A stretch of 64,000 nucleotides of DNA from Cepaea nemoralis (GCA_014155875.1 JACEFZ010017825.1:158501-222500); one strand, 5' to 3'. Numbered from the stretch's first letter, positions 10,401 to 22,500 are shown. The notes: generated from the letters alone by a model not told the origin. Program-made: numbers and translations.

Positions 10401-10974
10401 GGGGACCGTAGCGTTTTGTGTGGTCCCAAAGCCAGTTTGAGTCTGCCAATCTGTGGTGTCTTACCCAGACTTGATGCCATTCTAACAGCAGTCAAGATTA
10501 ACAGGGCCAACGCATACCAAATAGTCAGATGTGAATGAACCAACTATCGAACTATCTGTACCTGAAACTGTTTTTCTATTTCTTGTTCTCCATGCCAGAC
10601 ATATTAGCAAAATATTTATACAAAGAAAGGATCAGGAAAACAAGACGTCTGGCACGCTACCAGTCTGTGTTTGACTCTGTTATAACACTGAACCTCTGTG
10701 GTCCTAGATTGAAGTCAAGTCTCAATTCTAACCAAGTGCTCCTTAATGAAATCGCGAAGCACATCGGTATGCTAACCAACAAATTCAATGTCTTTGTGCT
10801 CCCCAAGCTGAAGCAACATGTACACGGACTCAGACAAGTTAGTATCTACAAGTCACACCTAACATATGCCCTACCTAAGATAACTAAATACGTTGTTCCC
10901 CATTGGGTTTGTGTTATGGGTTTAGCAACATCTGCAGGAGAGAAACATGCTCAACAAGTAATATCAAACAAAGC

Positions 10975-11205
10975 TAGGTGTATATCCTTTACAGGTCATC
11001 GCAGTCAACCCAAGCATTTTTGGCTGTTTGTGATCTCTTGGCAAGTTTACATTCAGTAGTTTGCCAGTGCTTTCTGATCGACCATTTTATAAAAAAAAAC
11101 TTTAACAAAAAAAAAACCAACACAAGACGGTCTCCTGCCAAATCACCCGCAGCTGTGTTTCAACGCTGTATACGGAATTTCGATCTGCGTCCGTAACCCC
11201 TTCGC
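10975..11205 (-). repeat. SINE family A copy
   Basis: Minus-strand sequence matches four other copies (14195-14445, 16085-16205, 53115-53395, 57722-57975). The shared parts are a tRNA-like head with CACAGCTGC, a GATTTGGCAG-like stretch, a central core GCAAACTACTGAA-like, and a CTTGCCAAGA end. An A-rich stretch has expanded at 11091-11120. SINEs are transcribed from the internal polymerase III promoter and copied by LINE proteins. Sequence at 11210-12170 has nothing I can assign. Confidence 0.7.
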
Positions 11206-12180
11206 CGTGGAGCCGGCAAAATAGCAATATAATGGATACAAATATCACACATATTTCTGACCCCTCAGCCTGAACTGTTGCTGCCTCTTTGTGGATGCAA
11301 TTTGACGTTTAACTGCACACTTTAATATCAGGCACATGTGGTCAGCTCCAGATCTGTTCCTATAGTAAGCTGCATATTTCACTGGTTGAAACAGTTGTCC
11401 GCTATAGACAATTGACTGATGCAGTTTGAGTGCAGTGATTCGATTGGCTAGTGTAAGTACGTTCCCGCGTGGCCAACGGATCCCCACTCAAATTATCTTT
11501 CCTGACTAAATTAAGATGTATAAAAATATGTTAATATGTGGATATGATTATCTGAGACTCATGTACACTTCAGAAATATAGTCTGTATTAAAAATAAAAC
11601 TCAAATAAATACAAGATTTAAAATGTACATGTTGTTTTCAACCGTCCACTTAGGTTTTATATAGCGGTTATTTTTGTTTGAACTCGTTTAACCCATTGAG
11701 TGTTCCTAGCTGACAGATGTGGTTTCATGTGAAAGATGCATCATGTATATTGGGTTTTCATGTGAAGAGCAATATAAGAGTAAAATCACCTGTTAAAGGC
11801 ATCTCCTCCTCTCTGCGAGTCTATAGGAAACTCTAGGGCAAGATGGAGTACTTTTTCGCCAACCAGGATGACGTGAAACAGCAGGTTTTGGACTGACCTT
11901 GAAAGCTGCGACAGATAGTTGTGAGGTGTGGTCCCAAGTTCGCGACGTTAGGCGTAGGATCACTTTATAGCGACAATGGCTACGTTCATCGACTAGTGTA
12001 GTCACTGCCAAGACAGAAAGCAATGGCAGAGTAACTTCTTTACAAATGTCTAGGAAACTGTAACAGCCAAATAAATAACGGTGCTTTTGAATATTAGTGT
12101 GGTAGAAGAGTACTGAAAATATATTGGATAAAAAAGACAACAAACAAGTCTATTCAACGAGAACTCAATGCTGAGAAGAC

Positions 12181-12990
12181 ATGACAGACTGGTACAATGT
12201 AATAGTAACACTGGGTCGTGAGTGCAGAGAGTGGACAGCGGGCCGCAATGAGTTTAAAGTGCAACAACTGATCCAGAGTAACACACATCAAGATGACATA
12301 GTCATCTACACCGATGGGTCAGTGGTGAGAAACAGACGTAGTGTCTGGGGCTTTATTGCAAAGGCTAATGGGCGTGTCTTGAAAAAGGAGAGTCTGGCAT
12401 ATGAGCCTACGATCTCCAGCATGAGAATGGAGGTGGAAGCAGTAACAGCGGCATTCCGTTAGTTAGAGGAGACTTCTGCAACACATATTGTATTCATTAA
12501 GGATTCAAGGAGTATGCTTAGTAAGGTGGAGAAAGGAATGTTTCGTGTGGAATGGCTATCATCGCTTCAGAGGTCACAGATTGTGAGAATTGTATGGACA
12601 TTTTGCCTTGGCCATGCTGGGGTGCGGGGGAATGAACAGGCTGATAGGCTGACAGGGAATGAACCGCTTGGTGGTAGATTGCCTATGGACAAGGGGGGGG
12701 GGGGGAATCATGCGTTTGTGGGACCAGGAAAGGCTTGGTAACAGATTGAGAACCCATATGTGGAAAGAATGAGATTACCGGGGGTAGGTAGGGGTTCTGG
12801 AAGAATCTCAAAACTGAGAGGGAAGACCAGGATAATTTTAAATCAGATAGCAGTGGGACCGATTAGTAGTATGACTCTTCGCTGGCTATTGAATGAGGGG
12901 ACGGAGCACATATGGGAATGTCCTGAGTGCAGTGATGTCGGTTCTTAACTCAGCTCAACTCAACTCAGTACTGAGAAAGACTGGTTATTA
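12181..12990 (+). mobile_element. LINE 3' end with RNase H domain (RH-LINE)
   Basis: Successive frames encode an RNase H domain: D-I-V-I-Y-T-D-G-S (first catalytic D), M-R-M-E-V-E-A-V (catalytic E), F-I-K-D-S (second D position) and G-H-A-G-V-R-G-N-E-Q-A-D (H and final D). A C-terminal W-E-C-P-E-C-S-D-V-G-S then stops directly before CTCAG/CTCAA repeats. A stop at 12460-12462 and a run of G near 12690 break the frame. LINE RNase H removes the RNA template during insertion. The same family is at 41500-43310 and 39225-39450. Confidence 0.8.
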
Positions 12991-13244
12991 AGAAAAATAA
13001 AAGTGAGGGAAGCTGAATACTTTGGAACGTAAAATGACACGAATGTCTGCAGGAGAAAATATGAGGCGTGTTGCTACTAAACAAACGTAGAAGAAGATAA
13101 AGTCGTTGATGAATTCAATGTGTCATAGTTAATGTACACATAACACAAATAGAGGCAGAACGTAGATGGCGTATAATAGAGAAGCATTTCATAAGACTGC
13201 TATGGGAAAAATATTCTGCACAGGACAAGGTCCAGGATGTTATG

Positions 13245-13655
13245 ATGATGATGCTGATGATACCACAGACAGTATCAAACTGTAACCCGAGGACAGACGC
13301 TTTAATGCGACAGTCTGGAAGATTCGGCAATACTGTCAGTGAATTGAGCGCCTTCCACTAACAACAGCCTAATTTCAATACGTGTAATCTTCTTTCTCAG
13401 TTATCAATTTGATATTCTACAAAGTTCACTGACCGACTTTGTAAAACTACGAAAGTCATTGTTCGCCTTGACCTCGCTATATGGTTTAAGGATTAATCCA
13501 TGATTTATGGTCTTCAAATGTCCAGGGAAGGGGGATGAGACACCGTCAATCAGGCTTTTAAAGTTGCGTAACCGCCATGAAAAACTTTGCTGCGTGAAGA
13601 TGGAATCGAGATACCAGCAATATACATTTCTCAGTCATTATATTTCTGAAATATG
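13245..13655 (+). repeat. Unclassified dispersed repeat, copy 1
   Basis: About 410 bp highly similar to the reverse complement of 29308-29712. Shared blocks include CCACAGACAGTATCA, GGACAGACGCTTTAATGCGA, TTGACCTCG and CATGAAAAACTTTGCTGCG-like stretches. ATG/ATC trinucleotides lie at one edge. No TIRs or coding frame were recognised. Confidence 0.7.
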
Positions 13656-13794
13656 CGTATTCTGTTTAATTATATGAAAATGCGATCCAATGCAGAACTG
13701 TGTATAGTATACTCGCCTACCAATCACTGTAGTCCCAAGTTCAAACACAAATTGCGACATGATGCGTGCATACACTCTGGAGTCGAACTCTTAA

Positions 13795-14010
13795 TCATCA
13801 CCATCCTCCTCCTCCTCATCATCATCGTCATCATCATCATTATCATCATCATCATCATACTCATCATGACCGTAGTCGTTCATGCCTCGCCACAGATCTC
13901 TGTCATTTGTGTTCCGGATTAATTCTGTTGGTGACATTCCTCCATGACATCCCTTACATTAGCAAGCTTCAATTCACTCTGTCTGCCGAGCCTTGTCCTC
14001 CAATGTCTGG
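13795..14010 (-). mobile_element. LINE 3' end with (GAT)n tail
   Basis: On the minus strand the sequence encodes G-M-S-P-T-E-L-I-R-N-T, then D-R-D-L-W-R-G-M-N-D-Y-G-H-D-E-Y, and enters GAT repeats (13795-13862 on plus as ATC repeats). It is the same family as 1170-1325 and 15195-15440. Unlike those copies the tail is read as aspartate codons here rather than as stops. Confidence 0.6.
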
Positions 14011-14194
14011 CTTTTCATTATATAACTAAACAACAACGTTTGTCTCTTTCTTATAGTCGTTTATAATGTTCTACTTTCATTACTATCCTCCCGGCAATCG
14101 CTGTTAGTTATTCTGACCGTCAAAGGTATTCGCATCATTCGTCTCGGAAACTGTATCTCCACTGGCGCCAGCATCTTCGCATGGGGTGGAACGT

Positions 14195-14445
14195 TAGTTA
14201 GTTGCATATCGTTTACAGGACGTCCCAGTCAACCCCAACAGTTTTGGGCTGTTTGTGATTTCTTGGCAAGTTTACGTTTAGTAGTTTGCCATTGCTTTCT
14301 GAACGACCGACACTCATACCATTTTATATAAATCAAACTCAAGGCGGTCTGCTGCCAAATCACCGGCAGCTGTGTTTATAACGCGGTATGCAGGATTACG
14401 CAATACGCCCGTAACCCTTTGCCACAGTACCGTTGGTGTGGAAAT
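14195..14445 (-). repeat. SINE family A copy, nearly complete
   Basis: On the minus strand it begins with a tRNA-like head (GGTACTGTGGCAAAGGGTTA, then a degenerate B box CGTTATAAAC). It then shows the shared AGCAATGGCAAACTACT core and a 3' part ending near GACGTCCTGTAAACGATATG. The most complete copy besides 57722-57975. Between 14446 and 15000 I see no feature. Confidence 0.75.
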
Positions 14446-15002
14446 AGCCACATGAAATACCAGGTCATTACCAGACAGGTGAAGCTGATGGCATCATACT
14501 TAATGATTAAGTCAGACATTGAAAGCAGCTTAGTAAAGAAAGTATTGACCTAGCACCGTAATCTGCAGTGTGAATGGATTATGGCACGCAGTCTACTTAC
14601 ATTGATGTCTACCCTTGGCTCATACGAATGCGCAACTACTGACTAATGAAAGAAAACCATACATATGAGTTGGTTGCTGGGTTAATTTAGTTTGTGAATC
14701 ATCTGAAAGACTGGACTGAGCTCAAATCGTTAAGTCCGACACATTAGTGATCAGGTCGGTTCATCTCTGAAAGGGGAAAAACCTATCGTAGTGAGGCTGA
14801 TGTAGAGACTTTCCTAAGCGCCATTCATAAGTACCATCTACAGGGGAATTGTGTTTCAGAGGTCGTTTCCCATCCTAACTAAGTATAATATAATTAACCC
14901 TGGCAATGATTCAGAATGGTTCAGAGAAATGGCTGGGGTTAGCTCTAGAATGGTAATGTTTCATCAGACAGTTTTAGGTATTTCATTGTCAAGAGACTCT
15001 AG

Positions 15003-15090
15003 TTAATGCCCAGACAGATACATCATGTTAAAAATAATACCAAATACTCTCTACTTAATGCCCAGACAGATATAGCATGCTAAAAATATT
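15003..15090. repeat. Two-copy tandem repeat, about 55 bp
   Basis: TTAATGCCCAGACAGATA occurs twice, each followed by CATCATG/TAGCATG, CTAAAAATA-like sequence. A local duplication. Confidence 0.7.
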
Positions 15091-15194
15091 AACAAACAGG
15101 GGTTGTTTTGGTCCCAGGGGAGTGGCTTCAAATTTACAGAATAATGTTGCCTGAAAGAGGCTAATGAAAGAGAACATTATATACAACAATAAGA

Positions 15195-15440
15195 AAGAGA
15201 CAAACAGCTTTCCGTGGTCATGTGATGAAAAGAAAGGCATTGAAGAACATCGTGAAGACTGGAACGATCGAGGGGAAGAGAGTCAGGGGCTGACCAAGAG
15301 AAATGATGCTGGATGGAATGAGACGGTGACATGGAGGAATATCAGCAGCAGAGTTGATCCAGAACACCAAGGACCGAGATATGTATTGAGAAATGAACGC
15401 CTACGCCAGCTGGCATGTCACTTGATGATGATGAATGTTA
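15195..15440 (+). mobile_element. LINE 3' end with (TGA)n tail
   Basis: One plus frame reads F-R-G-H-V-M-K-R-K-A-L-K-N-I-V, then G-K-R-V-R-G, P-R-E-M-M-L-D-G-M-R-R, A-A-E-L-I-Q-N-T and D-R-D-M-Y, and finally W-H-V-T followed by TGA TGA TGA TGA. These are the G-H-V-x-R and basic R-G-x-P-R-E segments of an RT C-terminus. Three internal stops, mostly TGA where R or W is expected, show decay. Confidence 0.7.
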
Positions 15441-15484
15441 TTTGAAAGAAAATCACGCTGCTGTGAAAATGTAGAATGATAATC

Positions 15485-15740
15485 ATCAAGATGTGCCATG
15501 CCCGCTGTTGCTGGGATTCGTGCATCTCCACAGGTTGCGGTCCGCCGTGTTCTGGATTAGTTCTATTGATGCTATTCATATTCATCCCTGCCGCCGTCCC
15601 AGTCCATCCCGCATTATTTCTCTCTGTTTATCCATGTCTCTTCCATTGCTTCTAATTTCAGTCGTCACAATGTTTTTCAATGCTTCTCTTCACATTATAA
15701 GATCCGAGTATACTGTATGACTACTTCTTATATTCGTATC
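15485..15740 (-). mobile_element. LINE 3' end, opposite orientation to its neighbour
   Basis: On the minus strand: R-E-A-L-K-N-I-V-T-T, R-E-I-M-R-D-G-L, E-L-I-Q-N-T-A-D-R-N-L-W-R and G-H-G-T-S followed by TGA TGA TT. It is the same family as 15195-15440, and the two tails face each other about 45 bp apart. From 15741 to 16080 there is only AT-rich sequence with a short ATA repeat. Confidence 0.65.
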
Positions 15741-16084
15741 AGTATGTTCTACTTTTATTAATCTTTCCCAGGTAATCATTGCCAGGTACTCTAACAGTCC
15801 GTATTAAATAATACGAGTACGAGAAATAATTCACAGATATTGATTCACATTCATAGAAGTAAATGAAATAAGTAGAGATTATATACGTACTAGTCAATAT
15901 AAAAATTGTAAGCGATTTTTACCACACTGGGATTCGATTATTTTTCCAAAGTGGTTTTTTCCCGCCTGTGGTGTCTGCAGCGAAACCTGCTGTGTATGAA
16001 AGAGTGAATATTTATTAACCTAAATTAATAATAATAATAATGATGACTTAACAATAAAAAACCGTGTCGCGTTGTGTTATAACG

Positions 16085-16205
16085 TGCTGGTATGGGAGCC
16101 GGTCGTTCAGAAAGCAATGGCAAACTACTGAACGTAACACTTGCCTAGTACATCAACAGCAACTTAAAAATGCTGGTGTTGACTGCAACGTCCCGTAAGG
16201 GATAA
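16085..16205 (+). repeat. SINE family A copy, 3' part
   Basis: GGTCGTTCAGAAAGCAATGG, CAAACTACTGAACG, ACTTGCCTAG and GTTGACTGCAACGTCCCGTA match the core and 3' part of the family. The tRNA head is missing. A-rich sequence follows at 16217-16244. Confidence 0.7.
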
Positions 16206-16388
16206 GAAATAACCCAAAAAAAAAAACACAAAAAAAACAATAAAAGTATTAAACGTGTCAAGCACATTAGATTCGAGCTCGTCAACTGAAACAAGCGTAG
16301 TTTAGCATTATGCACGTAGAGGTGTACTTATCAGCGAGACAATGCTTGTGATTTTGTTGTCTACCGTGTCCCGCATCTACTTCTTGGT

Positions 16389-16786
16389 CAGTGGTTCTCA
16401 ACATTTTTTGGCCCATATACTCCTTCACCAAATGTTCAGCATGTTAATTCCCCCCCCCCCCCCCATCCCCTTTCGAATTTCCTCCCTATAAATCCCACCA
16501 CCCCTATACAGTATACGTGAAAATGGATGCTACATTTAATAACACATACAAGAACAAGTTTAGACGCTTAATAAAACGTGAGTTGCGAGTCTACTTAAGT
16601 TATAAAACGAATTTCAGAAGGACGAGAAGTACAGAACCGTAAAGAATGGAGGGAAAAACAATATCAAGTAATCGGGTCTTATATTAACGCGATCTTGAAA
16701 TAATCTTAATTCCCCCCCCCCCCCCATGGAAACCCTAAATTCCCCCAGGGGGGGGGGGTTGTATTCCCTACCGGTTGAGAACCACT
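16389..16786. mobile_element. hAT-type non-autonomous element, 398 bp
   Basis: Inverted termini CAGTGGTTCTCAAC at both ends and no coding capacity. Flanking 8-mers (TTCTTGGT and TTCTAGAC) agree only in part, so the TSD is degenerate. Poly-C and poly-G runs lie inside near 16450 and 16715-16758. It is related to copies at 27651-28266, 48660-49144 and a piece at 10298. hAT elements are mobilised in trans by a full-length transposase. The full hAT copy in this window has different termini. Confidence 0.75.
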
Positions 16787-17095
16787 GTTCTAGACCCTGT
16801 CCCCGTGAGTACAAGTCAATATGTGAATTTACATCACCCTCAGTTATGTGTACGCTAGGCCTTCGTTTACTCGGTATAGCATCACACTGTACAGCTCAGG
16901 GCATCAAGCAATCCATGGATAATCCTTCTGTATTGGATGGCTTGGCCAGCCTGTGGCGGTTACTGATGTTTGAACATCAAGAATGATGATGACTATTCAT
17001 GTCATTCAGTGGGTGGAAAGTTTGGAGCCGTGGGTTATAGACTAAGTTGGATGAAAAATGCCTAGCGCGATGAATTGGATTAAAGTGAGGAAGAG

Positions 17096-17613
17096 TGTCA
17101 GAGACTAGAACAGTGCAGTGATGCAGTGACATCGTTACGCCCGCCAGGCGACTTAGTCCCCAGCAGGGATGCCGTAACGTCGTTACGCCGCCAGGCGAGT
17201 AGTAGTTACCTGCCTGCAAGATTGCTGGCTGACGAGACGGCCAGCGGTCAGGCAAGGACGACGCAAGACGCACGCCTGCCTCGTGAAGCCACTTCAGGTG
17301 GGAGGCAAGTTGCGAGCTATAGGCAGACAGCTCTGGGACGTCGACTCGACTGGACGCATGATGAGAGCAAGGCGTTGTGTGGTTTCTGTGCATGAACGTC
17401 GAGTGTCTGGACATCTTGAGAGATAGACTGTGAGCTGTATTGTGTATGTAAGTGTATTGAAGTGTCAAGTATATCTTGTTGTGATCATCGTACGATATAT
17501 GATCTGTAAATAAATCCATTGAACGTTGTGTCGTTGAGTCTTACGTCAAATCACGTTGTACTTGTACTGTCTCACATGTGTTAGGTTAGCGAGCCAAGTT
17601 TAAGATCCTGACA
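17096..17613 (+). repeat. 5' LTR of gypsy element 2
   Basis: 518 bp with TG...CA ends. AATAAA in the context TGTAAATAAATCC (about 17506-17511) is a likely polyadenylation signal. Apparent reading frames at 16977-17519 and 17126-17395 recur in the other LTR and are not genes. Confidence 0.95.
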
Positions 17614-17617
17614 TGTG

Positions 17618-17635
17618 TGGACGTGGAGGCATTCG
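17618..17635 (+). promoter_or_regulatory. Candidate primer-binding site
   Basis: TGGACGTGGAGGCATTCG begins with TGG, complementary to a tRNA CCA end, four bases after the 5' LTR. I could not match it to a particular tRNA. The rest of the leader, to 18430, is AT-rich and shows no other feature. Confidence 0.35.
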
Positions 17636-18430
17636 TCCGGCTTTGAAATGAACGTGTTTATGTAATTAACATTTAAAAACTAGAGTTTGTGAACTTAGAA
17701 TTTTTGTCAAACTTTATAGTATAAGTAAATGTGATTGTTGAAGGCTCATTTTGATATATTACTACATTGTGTAAACATGGAGACTAGTTGTAAACGTACA
17801 GTGCATACATATTGTTTGATCTTGTAAACGTGTAAAACATTTGTGATTGTTGAACTTATCACCGTTTTGACCTTGTCGACATTGTGATCTTGTCGCCATT
17901 GTGACCTTGTCGCCATCTTGTAAACTTGATGTCTATGTCCTTACTGAATGTCATCTTAATGTAAGTGATGTGTCATCAATGTTGTAGAGTGTTGAGATAT
18001 ATGTAGATTGTCTTTGTGAATTGAGTTGTGGAACGCAGAAAGTTTTGGGAAAGAAAGTGACTTGTGTATTAAAAAAAAAAATTGTTGACGGACAAAATTA
18101 CGACCTACAATTACACTCAACGCCATACAAACCTAATTAATACTTAGTGACAAGCAGGCACACCACATCAAATAGACGCTAATTTATTTCCTCCAAAAAC
18201 AAAGCAGGTTTTCCGTACCATCTGAAACCCTTGCGCGTAGAGGTCATTTGTGTTTTCGAAGTAGCGACCCTACAGTTCCTAGCCCGATTGTCCAACCGTT
18301 CTTCACCACATCCAGGGCACTTGAGTATATTTTTCTTTTCATATACTTTAAGGATGCAAATTTAGGCACGTATTGTCAATAGAACACAATTGTAAATTGT
18401 TTACTTTACTAACCACTTATAACAAATTGT

Positions 18431-19570
18431 GTGGCTGGTATTTCATTTGCATTTTCCATCATGTCTTCATTAAATGATTTCATCGATATGGGGTTAAAAT
18501 TACAGTTGACAGGTGATGAGTTAACAAATTGGAGTGAGAAGAAACACTCTGAATACCTACTAGTACAGGAGAAAGCTAATGAACGCGAAGAAAGAGCAGC
18601 TGAAAGATCATTAAAGCAAGCTGAAATGGAACGAGAAACAGAATTAAAGAAGGCAGAAATAGCAGCTCAGAGTAAGAGAGAAGAACTGGAGGTACAGTTA
18701 AAGATGAAACAACTTGATACTGAGACTGCCATTAACAAAGAGTCTAAGAAATCTGAGAGACTGGAGAAAGAAAACCAGTACAAGAAATATCAAGGTATTG
18801 TACGTAATTATACCTCGGGTGACTGCATCGCAGCCTTTACCCAAAATTTTGAAACTTAAATGGAACATTACCAGGTTCCACTGTCTGAATGGAATATTGT
18901 TTATATGAGGAGTTTATCAGGGGAGCCTCTTAAAGTCATTGAGACCATCCCCAAAGACCTCAGAAAAGACTACCATTATCTGAAATCAAAGAATATGGCA
19001 CATTTTATGTTAGATGAGGCAGGTTACAGAGAACAATTCAGCAAGTTGAGCCCAAAACCGACTCAAACGTTCTCTGATTACCTCTGCTTAGTCCGAGATA
19101 TATTTACCAAATGGACTTCAGCAGCTAAAATTGACAAAAATTATCAAAGATTAGAAGATCTGATCATTAGAGATAAAGTCATTTCATCCATTCCATCAGC
19201 ATTTTCAAACTTTTTGCAGGAGAATGAATGCACTAGTGTAGATGAGATTGAGAGACGTGGTTCGGCGTATTACACAGCCAACAAACATTGTTTTGCCAGT
19301 GAAGCTACTGACATAAATTTTGTAGCATCGGCTAACTATGACAAACCCTATAGTAGGCAGAAACCTCAGAGGCCTACATCTGAGAAGTATAATCACTGTA
19401 AATATTGTAAAATTTCACACCATCAAGGTGAGATGTGCGACAAGAACCCCGCATATCATACTTACCTACAAAACATGGTAAACAGACAAGATAAGGAGCG
19501 TAGATCCTTCAGAAATTTGCGTAAATGTTTCCTCTGTAAGGCGTACGGACATTATCGCCAGGAATTGTAA
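18431..19570 (+). pseudogene. gag: gag of gypsy element 2, one stop and one frameshift
   Basis: The frame starting at 18431 encodes a long charged helix (about residues 30-120, rich in E, K, R and Q, likely coiled coil) and stops at TAA 18857-18859. The same frame reopens immediately with a capsid-like region (F-S-D-Y-L, L-I-I-R-D-K-V-I-S-S). Near the end is C-K-Y-C...H-H...C and then a zinc knuckle starting C-F-L-C-K-A-Y-G-H at about 19528. Around 19552 a one-base shift moves the last knuckle cysteine (A-R-N-C) into the pol frame. Gag builds the particle that packages element RNA. The single stop and the shift inside the knuckle look like damage, since the unshifted product has an incomplete knuckle. 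The start is the ORF's own first Met; another Met lies at 18461. Confidence 0.85.
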
Positions 19571-19580
19571 AGGTAGGCAA

Positions 19581-22500
19581 ATGACCAACAAAGCAAATGC
19601 CGCCTTGTTTGACAGTTCATCGTCAGATGAAGAACAATCGGAGAAACATCCTGTGAACTCAGCACAGGCTTTTGACATGTTTAACGCAAATAAATGTACT
19701 GTTTGTAACACCTTTTATGAAGATGGCATTTTAACATGCGGCCACTCCATTCCTATTGCCAATGAAGAAGCTAATTTGGTAGTAGATTCCAAAGGCAGGA
19801 TAAACGTCCATCACGGATACGTGAATGGCAAGTCTGCTACAGTCCTTCGGGACACGGGAAGCTCACTGATTGGTCTGAAGAGAACGTTCATAATGCCTAC
19901 AGACTATACAGGCAGGCACGTAACATGCAGAACATTCTCAGGCAATATTGAGAAATACCCACTAGCATGGGCATATATTGAAACACCTTTCCTCACTGGG
20001 AAAGTAAAGTGCGCTGCATTAACAAACCCAGTGTGTGATGTAATAATTGGAAATTTACCAGAGGTGAATGATAAACCTCATGACATAACATCTCTGTGTA
20101 TTGATGATAGCATAACATCACCATCCAATGTCATCATTGATAATGTTACACCACCTATTGAATGTATGGTAGCTAATGTAGCACTAAGATCTCATGACAT
20201 CATTGATAACATTGTTTCATCACCATCTGATATCATTGAATGTGTCAACGCAGTAACTAGATCTACTGCTAGAGTGCAAGATGAAAGTAATCAAACTGAG
20301 GCTATACAAATGCTCAGCCCAGTATCACTACCTACTAACACCATGAAGGAAACGTTTGTAACAGCTCAAAAGGCTGACCCTTCATTGTTAAAATATTTTA
20401 ATCTGATCGGCCAAAAGCCAAAGGTAACCAAGAATGCAAAATGGCATTTTGCTGTGAAAAATGACATCCTCACCAGGTATTATACCAGAGGTGACAACAC
20501 CACAGAGCAAACTGTTTTGCCAACTAATTATCGTAGGCAAGCCTTACATCTTGCCCATGATATACCTCTTGCAGGGCATATGGCATACGCTAAGACCAGA
20601 TCAAGATTATTAACACAGTTTCATTGGCCCACATTTTGCAATGACATCAAACTATATTGCAGAAGTTGTGACATCTGCCAGAAACTGGTAAAAAAAGGTA
20701 AACACCCACAGGCAAAGTTACAAGTTACTGACTTAGCCAGTCGACCTTTTGAAAAATTATCTGTCGACATAGTGGGCCCTCTCAATCATACAACAACTAG
20801 AGGGAATAAATATATTCTAACTGTCATTGATCAATGTAGCCGCTGGCCGGAAGCTATTCCGCTAAAGAACATAACTGCCAATGATATAATGGAAGTTTTC
20901 TTCCATATTTTTTCTCGGATAGGATTTCCAGACACTATCCAATCAGATAGGGGTACTCAGTTTATCGCCGCATCTACCCAAGCTTTCACCAAAATGTTGG
21001 GAGTGAAGCAATGTTTCAATTCCCCGTACCATCCTCACTCTAGTGGAATTATAGAAAAATTTAACGGCGATTTAAAGCACATGCTTGCAAAAGTCACGCA
21101 AGAGCACCCCAATAACTGGGATGTATATCTACCAGCTATTCTTTTTGCTTATCGCGAGGTACCACATTCTAGTACCGGTTTCTCTCCTTTTGAACATATC
21201 TATGGTGCCAAACCACGTGGCCCATTGACTATTTATCACCAAATGTTAACTGACTCCACTCCAGTACTTAAACCCATATCATCATACGTATATGTTACAT
21301 CATTGCGTGAAAGATTCATCAAATCTTGTATAATTGCAAAGAATGCACTAAAATTATCTGGTGCTACTTATAGACAGTATGCTGACAAAGGTAACAGGAC
21401 AATAACGTTGACACCTGGACATGACGTTCTTCTTCTATTACCTAGTGACAGACATTTATTGACTGATTCTTGGCAGGGACCTTTTAAAGTGACGAGACAG
21501 ATTTCACCTGTAGACTACGAGATCCAAATAAAAGACAAACACAAAATATTCCACATAAATATGCTAAGACCATACTACAACAGAGACAACGAACAAGACG
21601 ATATAACAGCTTGTACAGTGATAATAGATCATGAAGATGACGAGGCTAGTGACGAAATTCCAACACCTGCATTAGACACGACAAACTGCTTGAAGGAGAT
21701 CAAAATCAACCCAAAGTTAACTCAAGCAGAAACAGACAGTTGCAAACAGCTAATACAACAGTACAACACCATCTTCTCGAACAACCCAGGACAAACAGAA
21801 TTAGTACAGCATCACATCACACTCACGTCAAACACACCCATAAGATGCAGACCATACACCATTCCATTACATTACAAAGAACACCTACATCAGGAGATCA
21901 TCAACTTAGAGAAAAACAACATCATAAGACGATCCCAATCAGACTTCTCATCTCCAATGGTCATAGTACGCAAAAAGGACAACACGATAAGACTGTGTGT
22001 CGACTATAGAAAGCTCAATAAAATAACTCTTCTAGATCTTGAGCCAATGGCTAACTCTGACGATCTATTGACAGAACTGACAGACGCTAGGTTCTTTACG
22101 AAGGTAGACATGACTAAAGGATATTGGCAAATAGCGGTAGACGAACAGAGCAGACATCTGACAGCATTTGCCACACCTTGGGGACTGTACGAATGGTGCA
22201 AACTTCCATTTGGGCTTGTCAATGCCCCAGCCACATTCGTACGTATGACACGACTTTTACTAGTAGACATTCCTAACATAATTTGCTATATTGACGACAT
22301 CTGTGTTCACACAGAGACAATGACAGAGCACATAAAGACATTAGAACAGACATTTAAACGCATTAGACAGCACGGACTGACGGTAAAGCCTGCGAAAGTA
22401 GACATAGCCTACCAGGAAATATCCTTCTTGGGGTACAAAATATCCAATGGCTTTGTCACGACAGACGATAACATTGTGTCCAAGATACTAAAACTCTTAC

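Noticed and set aside
10535..11059. 174-residue plus frame
   Set aside because: No recognisable domain, and its last part runs antisense through a SINE. Probably chance.
16977..17519. 180-residue minus frame and its twin at 24414-24911, and plus frames at 17126-17395 and 24449-24787
   Set aside because: They lie in the two LTRs of one retroelement and are identical because the LTRs are. No protein motif.
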